From positions 62,001-126,000 of the forward strand of contig NZ_JAERVO010000009.1 in the NCBI RefSeq assembly GCF_016798325.1: a stretch of 64,000 bases of DNA, read 5' to 3'. A program made the position numbers and the translations under genes. The notes under the pieces were generated by a model. That model did no database searches. It was given only the letters and a program-made list of their open reading frames with translations, and had not been told where the DNA came from. The number at the start of each line of letters is the position of its first letter. Positions within the stretch are counted from its first letter, which is position 1. Shown here piece after piece: positions 57,519 through 64,000 of the stretch. This DNA is from Marinobacter mangrovi. GTDB lineage: Bacteria; Pseudomonadota; Gammaproteobacteria; Pseudomonadales; Oleiphilaceae.

Positions 57519-58599
57519 CGTCGCACGCACGCTAACGGTCGATCTTGGTGAGCGCAGCTACCCGATCCTGATTGGCCAGGGGCTGCTTGGATCCGTGGAC
57601 CTGTCTTCTCACGTCCGGGGTGATCGTGTCCTGATCGTGACGAATGCGACCGTGGCGCCACTTTATCTGGAGCGCGCGACCGGATCGTTCCCCGGTAAGG
57701 CGGTCGACAGTGTCGTTCTTCCGGATGGCGAGCGGTATAAGAACTGGGAAACGCTGAACCTTATTTTCGACGCCCTGCTGGAGAATCGGCATACCCGGAA
57801 AACGACGCTGGTTGCGCTGGGTGGTGGCGTGATTGGTGATATGACCGGCTTTGCGGCGGCCTGCTATCAACGTGGCGTGCACTTCATACAGATTCCGACA
57901 ACCTTGTTGTCGCAGGTGGATTCCTCGGTTGGTGGTAAGACGGGCATCAACCATCCGCTGGGCAAGAACATGATCGGCGCGTTTCATCAGCCGGAAGTCG
58001 TGCTGATCGATACCGATACGCTGGGCACCCTGCCGCCGCGGGAGTTGCCTGCAGGGCTGGCGGAGGTCATCAAATATGGCCTGATTCGTGAGCCGGCCTT
58101 TCTGGAATGGCTGGAAAACAATATGGCCGCCCTCCGGTCACTGGATGCCACCGCGATGGTTGAGGCGATTTACCGGTCCTGTGCCTGCAAGGCGGAGGTG
58201 GTCGCAGTGGATGAGAAGGAGGGCGGGTTACGTGCCATTCTCAATCTCGGCCACACGTTTGGCCATGCGATCGAAACCTTTACCGGGTATGGCACCTGGT
58301 TGCACGGTGAAGCCGTCGGAGCCGGCATGTTGATGGCGGCTGATCTGTCCTGCCGTCTCGGTTATCTCAGCGCTGACGATTTGGAACGTGTTGCCCGCAT
58401 CCTGCAACGTGCCGATCTGCCGCTTGAGCCGCCCGCTGGAATGACGCCGGACGATTTTCTGGGATTGATGGCGGTCGACAAGAAGAATGTCGATGGAGCG
58501 CTGCGGCTGGTCCTGCTGGAATCGTTGGGCAAGGCGGTCGTGACCTCGGACTTCCCCGCACAAAAGCTGGGCGAAACGCTCGCCCGGTTTTGCAACTGA
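57511..58599 (+). CDS. aroB: 3-dehydroquinate synthase
   Basis: 362 residues. NAD-dependent conversion of DAHP to 3-dehydroquinate, step two of the chorismate pathway. [28 protein letters not shown] (NAD site), [19 protein letters not shown] and [12 protein letters not shown] (zinc-binding histidines) are canonical. The ATG overlaps the end of aroK. The order aroK-aroB-damX-like is that of many gammaproteobacteria. Confidence 0.97.
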   Translation: MPDVARTLTVDLGERSYPILIGQGLLGSVDLSSHVRGDRVLIVTNATVAPLYLERATGSFPGKAVDSVVLPDGERYKNWETLNLIFDALLENRHTRKTTLVALGGGVIGDMTGFAAACYQRGVHFIQIPTTLLSQVDSSVGGKTGINHPLGKNMIGAFHQPEVVLIDTDTLGTLPPRELPAGLAEVIKYGLIREPAFLEWLENNMAALRSLDATAMVEAIYRSCACKAEVVAVDEKEGGLRAILNLGHTFGHAIETFTGYGTWLHGEAVGAGMLMAADLSCRLGYLSADDLERVARILQRADLPLEPPAGMTPDDFLGLMAVDKKNVDGALRLVLLESLGKAVVTSDFPAQKLGETLARFCN

Positions 58600-58629
58600 G
58601 TATCGCGAATTACGGACACGGAAGATGCC

Positions 58630-60318
58630 ATGGCAGTTGACGAACAGTTGACCAGCGACCCCGGTGGTCTGTTTCAACGACTCCAGTCCCGCTATGGATT
58701 GGGCCAGGATCCGCTTGCCATGGACGTGCCTTTCTACCCCGGGGGGCAGCGCGAGTATTCGCTGGAAACCCTGCGTCACCTGACGGCGTTCGGGGATATG
58801 GCCATCCTGGTCACCGGTGCCCGGGGTGCCGGCAAAACCCGGGTGCTGGCCGAACTGGTCCGTCACGAGTCCGATCGCCTCGATTTTCAGCGTCTGAGCA
58901 CCACCGACCTGGCCAGCGAACAGGCTCTGGCTGATCGTCTGCTCGCGATTGCCCATCAGGGACTGGCTACCGGGCGGACGGTTCGCGACGCCATTTACAA
59001 CTTCTTCAAGTGGAGTGAGAGGGCGACTCTCCGGGGCCGTCGTATCGTCCTGCTGGTCGATGACGCGGATCATATGGCGGCGCCGTTGTTGCGGATGCTG
59101 GTGGCGGCGTTTACGCACGCGGATCGGGGGCAGGCGGCCGTCCCCGTGCTCTCCGGCTCGGATACCTTGCTCGATATGCTGGACAGCGAAGGGGGCGGTC
59201 TGCAGCATCAGGCTCACCAGATTCATCTGCGACCTCTGAATCGCGATGAAATTGCCGATTACCTTCGGCCAAGAATCGCCAAGGCCGGGGGTGATCCGGA
59301 TGTGCTGTTAGCGGCGAGTCACCTGAAAAAACTGCATGAGTTGGGGCAGGGCAGTTTCGGTCGTCTCAAGCGAACCGCGCCCGCCGTCTGGCTGGACATG
59401 GCTGGCCATCAGCCGGCGGCGAGACGAAACCGCATGAGCCCGCGAAAACTGGTCATTCCGCTAGCGGTGTTGCTCTTGCTGGGCGGCTCATGGCTCATGG
59501 TTTCCTGGCAGTACGATGACGTGGTCGCGCACCAGAACGACCAGCCGGCGCCCGTTGAGCGCAAAACCATAAGGTTGGGGCCCGATGAAGAGTCCTGGCA
59601 CCCCGAGGCTGAAACGACGTCTTCTCCACAACGATCGGCTCCCGATGTGTCGCTGAACGATCCGATATCGGCTTCCGAGGCCAAGGCCAATGAGGTTCCT
59701 CCAGATGCGCCAGCCGGCGATGGGGCGCCCGATCAATCGCCAGTCGCCGGGAACGATGCGCTTGCGGCTGACGAGCCAAAGGCGGACGAGGTGACTGCAG
59801 CGGACTCTGTCGCGGCGATAGCGCAACCGTCCGAGGCTGAGTCAACGGAAGTGCCGCAGCCGACCCCCGCTGATCAGGCCAATGTGGTGGCTGAGCCGGA
59901 GGCAGCACCGGCGGAGACATCCAGCGAGAACAATCAACCACAACCGAATGCATCGACAGGTCAGGCTGACGCAGAGACAGCGGTCTCCGCCGACCAAGCC
60001 GCCGATGAGACTCCCGAGCGGGCTTTCAAGCCGCAGGCCCCTGATCGTTTCACGCCTGTCGAAGCGCTTCGGGCCGGCGCGGGCCTGACAGCGCAGTTTA
60101 TCGCAGGCTATGAGGAAAAGACGGCTCTCGACTTCCTGAGCGAGCACCCGGACATTGAGGGCATGGTTTACACACGCTCTACAAGAAAGGGCAAACCGTG
60201 GTATGTTGTGGTGTACGGGCAATTCTCCAGTCGTAACGAGGCCCGTCAGGCCGTGAGCGATCTGCCACAGGGGTTGGCCGAGCACGACGTCTGGATTCGC
60301 TCGCGGTCCGGCCTTTGA
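58630..60318 (+). CDS. DamX-like protein: AAA ATPase plus SPOR domain
   Basis: 562 residues. The cytoplasmic ExeA-like ATPase domain has Walker A GARGAGKT (63-70) and Walker B LLVDDAD (141-147). One membrane helix (274-291) is followed by a long periplasmic linker, very rich in Ala, Pro, Glu and Asp (about 295-480). A C-terminal SPOR domain (about 485-562; KPWYVVVYGQFSSRNEARQAV) completes it. This is the arrangement of DamX homologues, which localise to the division septum and bind denuded peptidoglycan; an ATPase domain is present in many of them. It follows aroB after 30 bp, as in E. coli. Confidence 0.9.
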   Translation: MAVDEQLTSDPGGLFQRLQSRYGLGQDPLAMDVPFYPGGQREYSLETLRHLTAFGDMAILVTGARGAGKTRVLAELVRHESDRLDFQRLSTTDLASEQALADRLLAIAHQGLATGRTVRDAIYNFFKWSERATLRGRRIVLLVDDADHMAAPLLRMLVAAFTHADRGQAAVPVLSGSDTLLDMLDSEGGGLQHQAHQIHLRPLNRDEIADYLRPRIAKAGGDPDVLLAASHLKKLHELGQGSFGRLKRTAPAVWLDMAGHQPAARRNRMSPRKLVIPLAVLLLLGGSWLMVSWQYDDVVAHQNDQPAPVERKTIRLGPDEESWHPEAETTSSPQRSAPDVSLNDPISASEAKANEVPPDAPAGDGAPDQSPVAGNDALAADEPKADEVTAADSVAAIAQPSEAESTEVPQPTPADQANVVAEPEAAPAETSSENNQPQPNASTGQADAETAVSADQAADETPERAFKPQAPDRFTPVEALRAGAGLTAQFIAGYEEKTALDFLSEHPDIEGMVYTRSTRKGKPWYVVVYGQFSSRNEARQAVSDLPQGLAEHDVWIRSRSGL

Positions 60319-60377
60319 TGATGTGCCAGGGCCGTCAGGCCTGATTCGCAACTGGCGCAGCGTCGTCGCCAGGAAGT

Positions 60378-60419
60378 AAGCCGCCCGGGTTCATACGGCG
60401 CGGTTTTTATTCTTTTTTG
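60378..60419 (+). terminator. Terminator after the damX-like gene
   Basis: AAGCCGC-CCG (60378-60387) pairs with CGG-C-GCGGTTT (60396-60406) with one bulged C and one G-T pair. It is followed by TTTTTATTCTTTTTT. It ends the aroK-aroB-damX-like unit. Confidence 0.75.
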
Positions 60420-60473
60420 TTCCAATCTCATCAATTTTATATTCCGTCAGTGCGTTAAAAATCGCTCAACAAT

Positions 60474-60502
60474 TTGAGTACGTATTACTGCGCATGTAAA
60501 AT
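60474..60502 (+). promoter_or_regulatory. Sigma-70 promoter of gltB
   Basis: TTGAGT (60474-60479) and TAAAAT (60497-60502) are separated by 17 nt in an AT-rich stretch directly after the terminator. The start point would be near 60510, giving a leader of about 85 nt. Confidence 0.7.
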
Positions 60503-60595
60503 AGCCAGCCCCCATTTTCAGTGTCAGTGGGTAATGTGCCTGGGCTCGGCACCTATCCCGTTGATTGAAAAGAATATTTTAGTGAGAGAACGCTT

Positions 60596-63500
60596 ATGAT
60601 GACAGGTTTGTATCATCCCGGTGAGTTCAGGGACAACTGTGGATTCGGCCTGATTGCCCACATGAAGGGCGATGCCAGCCACAAGTTGCTGCAAACTGCC
60701 ATCGAGTCGCTGACCTGCATGACCCACCGTGGTGGGATTGCGGCGGACGGCAAGACCGGTGACGGCTGTGGCTTGTTGCTGCAGAAACCTGACGCATTCC
60801 TGCGCAAGGCCGCCAAGGCAAGTCTGGGCAAGACGCTGGGCGACCTGTACGGCGTTGGCATGATTTTCCTCGATCAGGACGAGAAGAAAGCCGAACGGGG
60901 TCGTAAGACTCTCGAAAAGCATCTTGTCGACCAGGGGCTGGAGATCGTCGGGTGGCGTGAAGTGCCGACGGACAGCAGTTGCCTCGGCCCCATGGCGATG
61001 GACTGTCTGCCGCGTATAGAACAGGTGTTCGTGGAGCCGGCGGGCAAGGATGAGCCGGCATTCGGCATCAGTCTGTTCCTGGGGCGTCGCCACGCCGAGC
61101 GCGAGATGGCGGATGATCCCGAATTCTACATCTGCAGCCTGTCGCACAAGACGATCTCCTACAAAGGCCTGATGATGCCGGTGGATCTGCCCACCTTCTA
61201 TCAGGACCTGGGCGATCCGGACCTGCATACGGCCATCTGTGTCTTCCACCAGCGCTTCTCCACCAACACCATGCCGCGCTGGCCGCTGGCTCAGCCGTTC
61301 CGCTTCCTGGCGCACAACGGCGAGATCAACACGGTCGAAGGCAATCGGAACTGGGCAATTGCCCGGGCCTCCAAGTTCAAGTCGCCGGATCTGCCGGATC
61401 TGCAAACCCTGCAGCCGCTGGTTAACCGGACCGGCTCCGACTCTTCCAGCATGGACAACATGCTGGAAATTCTGTTGGCCGGAGGTGTCGACCTGTTCCG
61501 TGCGGTGCGGATGATGATTCCGCCCGCTTGGCAGAACGTCGACACCATGGATTCCGATCTGCGGGCCTTCTACGAATACAACTCCATGCACATGGAACCA
61601 TGGGATGGTCCGGCTGGCCTGGTGCTGTCCGACGGTCGTCATGCCGTCTGCATGCTGGACCGGAACGGTCTGCGGCCGGCGCGCTGGGTTATCACCAAGG
61701 ATGACTTCATCACGCTGGCCTCCGAAATCGGTACCTACAGCTACAAGCCGGAAGACGTTGTGGCCAAGGGCCGTGTCGGACCGGGCCAGATGCTGGCGAT
61801 CGACACCGAATCCGGCGAAGTCCTGCATACCAAGGACATCGACCAGCGCCTCAAGAGCGCCCAGCCCTACAAGCGCTGGCTGCGTGAGAACGCGCTGCGT
61901 GTCGAGGCGACGCTGAATCAGGACACCCCGGAATTCAAGCTGATGGAAAGCGACGAGCTGAAAATCCATCAGAAGATGTTCCACGTGTCTTTCGAAGAGC
62001 GGGACCAGGTGCTGCGTCCGCTGGCCGAAAGCGGTCAGGAAGCGGTGGGCTCCATGGGTGACGATACGCCGATGGCTGTGCTGTCCAGCAAGGTTCGCCA
62101 CGCAGCTGACTTTTTCCGTCAGAAGTTCGCCCAGGTGACCAACCCGGCGATCGACCCGTTGCGGGAATCCATCGTCATGTCGCTGGAGACCTGTCTGGGG
62201 GCTGAGCGCAATGTGTTCGAGGAAACGCCGGATCACGCCAACCGGATTATCCTGTCCACACCGGTGCTGTCGCCGGCCAAGTTCCTGCGCATCGAGAGCA
62301 ACGACCGGCCGGGTTTTGAAGTCGAGCGGATCCGCCTGAGCTACCGTCCTGAGCTGGGGCTCAAGCAGGCCATTGAAGCCGTCTGTGACGAGGCCGAGCA
62401 GGCCGTGCGCAACGGCAAGGTGTTGTTGATCCTGAGCGACAAGGACCTCAAGGAAGGTGAACTGCCGGTCAATGCCATGATGGCCACCGGCGCCGTGCAC
62501 CACCATCTGGTCCGCAAAGGCCTGCGCTCGGACTCCAACCTGATCATTGAAACCGGCTGGGCGCGGGATCCGCACCATTTTGCCGTGCTGTTCGGTTTCG
62601 GCGCGACGGCGGTTTACCCGTACCTGTCGTACCAGATCCTCAACGACCTGATCCGCACCGGTGAAGTCATGATGGATCCGATCGAGGCCAAGAATAACTA
62701 CCGCAAGGGCATCAACAAGGGCCTGCTCAAGATCCTGTCCAAGATGGGGATCTCGACCATCACGTCTTACCGTGGCGCCCAGCTGTTTGAAGCCATCGGT
62801 CTGGCCGACGAAGTGGTCGACCTGTGCTTCTGTGAAGTGCCGAGCCGCATCCAGGGTGCCGGTTTCTACGATTTCCAGCAGGATCAGGAACTGCTGGCCA
62901 GCAATGCCTGGAAACAGCGTAAGCCGATCGCCCAGGGCGGCGTGCTGAAATACGTCCACGGGCAGGAATACCACGCGTTCAACCCTGATGTGGTCAATAC
63001 CCTGCAACGCGCGGTCATCGACGGCAATTACGGCACCTACCGCGAATACGCCGGCCTGGTGAACGAGCGTCCGGTGGCGACCCTGCGCGACCTGCTGACC
63101 TTCCGCAAGGACATCAAGGCGGTGGATCTGGACAGCGTCGAGCCGGTGGAAGCCATTTTCCCGCGCTTCGATTCTGCGGCCATGTCCCTGGGGGCGCTGT
63201 CGCCGGAAGCCCACGAGGCGCTGGCGGTGGCGATGAACACCCTGGGCGGTCGCTCGAATTCCGGTGAGGGCGGTGAAGATCCCGCCCGTTACGGCACCGA
63301 GAAACGCTCCAAGATCAAACAGGTGGCTTCCGGCCGTTTTGGTGTGACCGCGGAATACCTGCGCAGCGCAGACGTCATGCAGATCAAGGTCGCTCAGGGC
63401 GCCAAGCCCGGTGAGGGTGGCCAGCTGCCGGGAGGCAAGGTCAACGAACTGATCGCCCGTCTGCGCTATTCCGTACCGGGTGTGACCCTGATTTCACCGC

Positions 63501-64000
63501 CGCCGCACCACGATATCTACTCCATCGAGGATCTGGCGCAGCTGATCTTTGACCTCAAGCAGGTCAACCCGAAAGCGCTGGTATCGGTGAAGCTGGTGTC
63601 CGAGCCGGGCGTGGGGACCATCGCGGCCGGTGTCGCCAAGGCCTACGCCGACCTGATTACCGTCTCCGGTTACGACGGCGGTACCGCAGCCAGCCCGCTG
63701 ACCTCGATCCGCTACGCCGGTTCCCCGTGGGAGCTGGGTCTGAGCGAGGCGCATCAGGCGCTGCGGGGTAATGACCTGCGCGGTAAGATCCGCCTGCAGA
63801 CGGACGGCGGTCTGAAGACCGGTCTGGACGTGGTCAAGGCGGCCATCCTGGGTGCTGAAAGTTTCGGCTTTGGCACCACCCCGATGGTGGCGCTGGGTTG
63901 TAAATACCTGCGGATCTGTCACCTGAACAACTGCGCGACCGGTGTCGCCACCCAGAACGACCAGCTGCGTGAAGATCACTTCAAGGGCACCGTCGAAATG
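60596..64000 (+). CDS. gltB: Glutamate synthase (NADPH) large subunit, 5' part
   Basis: Runs off the right end of the window; 1135 codons are visible of about 1480. The N-terminal glutamine amidotransferase domain has its nucleophile at Cys15 ([10 protein letters not shown]) after a short propeptide. [15 protein letters not shown] and the RFSTN(T) segment follow. The central domain is complete. The FMN-binding synthase barrel is entered, with [11 protein letters not shown] and [13 protein letters not shown]. The 3Fe-4S cysteines are C1102, C1108 and C1113 in [12 protein letters not shown]. Adjacent ATGs at 60596 and 60599 are equivalent. With GltD (not visible) it converts 2-oxoglutarate and glutamine to two glutamates. 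Confidence 0.97.
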   Translation, partial: MMTGLYHPGEFRDNCGFGLIAHMKGDASHKLLQTAIESLTCMTHRGGIAADGKTGDGCGLLLQKPDAFLRKAAKASLGKTLGDLYGVGMIFLDQDEKKAERGRKTLEKHLVDQGLEIVGWREVPTDSSCLGPMAMDCLPRIEQVFVEPAGKDEPAFGISLFLGRRHAEREMADDPEFYICSLSHKTISYKGLMMPVDLPTFYQDLGDPDLHTAICVFHQRFSTNTMPRWPLAQPFRFLAHNGEINTVEGNRNWAIARASKFKSPDLPDLQTLQPLVNRTGSDSSSMDNMLEILLAGGVDLFRAVRMMIPPAWQNVDTMDSDLRAFYEYNSMHMEPWDGPAGLVLSDGRHAVCMLDRNGLRPARWVITKDDFITLASEIGTYSYKPEDVVAKGRVGPGQMLAIDTESGEVLHTKDIDQRLKSAQPYKRWLRENALRVEATLNQDTPEFKLMESDELKIHQKMFHVSFEERDQVLRPLAESGQEAVGSMGDDTPMAVLSSKVRHAADFFRQKFAQVTNPAIDPLRESIVMSLETCLGAERNVFEETPDHANRIILSTPVLSPAKFLRIESNDRPGFEVERIRLSYRPELGLKQAIEAVCDEAEQAVRNGKVLLILSDKDLKEGELPVNAMMATGAVHHHLVRKGLRSDSNLIIETGWARDPHHFAVLFGFGATAVYPYLSYQILNDLIRTGEVMMDPIEAKNNYRKGINKGLLKILSKMGISTITSYRGAQLFEAIGLADEVVDLCFCEVPSRIQGAGFYDFQQDQELLASNAWKQRKPIAQGGVLKYVHGQEYHAFNPDVVNTLQRAVIDGNYGTYREYAGLVNERPVATLRDLLTFRKDIKAVDLDSVEPVEAIFPRFDSAAMSLGALSPEAHEALAVAMNTLGGRSNSGEGGEDPARYGTEKRSKIKQVASGRFGVTAEYLRSADVMQIKVAQGAKPGEGGQLPGGKVNELIARLRYSVPGVTLISPPPHHDIYSIEDLAQLIFDLKQVNPKALVSVKLVSEPGVGTIAAGVAKAYADLITVSGYDGGTAASPLTSIRYAGSPWELGLSEAHQALRGNDLRGKIRLQTDGGLKTGLDVVKAAILGAESFGFGTTPMVALGCKYLRICHLNNCATGVATQNDQLREDHFKGTVEM

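Noticed and set aside
60524-63214. 896-codon open frame on the minus strand opposite gltB
   Set aside because: It is the antisense shadow of gltB. The plus-strand frame encodes a full, motif-complete glutamate synthase, and the minus frame shows no recognisable domain.

Overview
This window looks like a chromosomal segment of a high-GC marine gammaproteobacterium, most likely Marinobacter or a close relative. The inference rests on gene order: argS–SPOR–hslV–hslU–DUF971, ponA divergent from pilMNOPQ, then aroK–aroB–damX-like–gltB, and HAD / rppH–ptsP. It also rests on protein sequences recognised by eye. No database search was possible. I see no rRNA, tRNA, CRISPR array or insertion sequence.

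Layout. (1) 1-2.9 kb: the 3' part of glnE, then ilvE and a DUF6165 gene, closed by a strong terminator. (2) 2.9-25.3 kb: a large envelope-glycan region. A leftward operon encodes a GT9 heptosyltransferase-like enzyme, an O-antigen ligase/polymerase and two GT8 enzymes. Rightward genes follow: kdkA (Kdo kinase), then rmlB-rmlA-wecF-like-acetyltransferase-wecE, which together can make and transfer a 4-acetamido-4,6-dideoxyhexose (Fuc4NAc type). Next come a GT4 and a CDP-glycerol-phosphotransferase-like protein. Leftward again are a membrane/GT2 fusion, two LpxL-type acyltransferases, a YrbL-like kinase-fold protein, two GT4 enzymes and an ELM1-family protein. The rightward SGNH protein lies among these, and waaA (Kdo transferase) ends the region. 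(3) 25.3-39.9 kb: tolC, then thiC behind a TPP riboswitch, then nudF, DUF1249, cpdA, yqiA, gcvH, an RlmI-like methyltransferase, an imelysin-like lipoprotein, a HAD phosphatase, rppH, ptsP (nitrogen PTS enzyme I) and a patatin-like protein with an altered active site. (4) 39.9-49.2 kb: DUF971, the HslUV protease with a sigma-32-type promoter, a SPOR protein, argS, priA, rpmE and a short malic enzyme. (5) 49.2-64 kb: PBP1a, the type IV pilus alignment/secretin operon pilMNOPQ, aroK-aroB, a DamX-like AAA/SPOR protein and the 5' two thirds of gltB.

The envelope genes form a coherent programme. WaaA adds Kdo to lipid A, KdkA phosphorylates it, LpxL-type enzymes acylate lipid A, GT9/GT8/GT4/GT2 enzymes build the core or outer glycan, and the ligase attaches or polymerises glycan. 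The rmlB-to-wecE block looks visibly more AT-rich than the housekeeping genes, as is common for acquired O-antigen-type genes; I did not compute this.

The most interesting signals are: matched long inverted repeats in the predicted 5' UTRs of hslV and argS; a Fuc4NAc cluster in which a hexapeptide-repeat acetyltransferase appears to replace WecD; a patatin with Asn in place of the nucleophile Ser; an SGNH protein with Cys in place of Ser; and a multi-TM/GT2 fusion.
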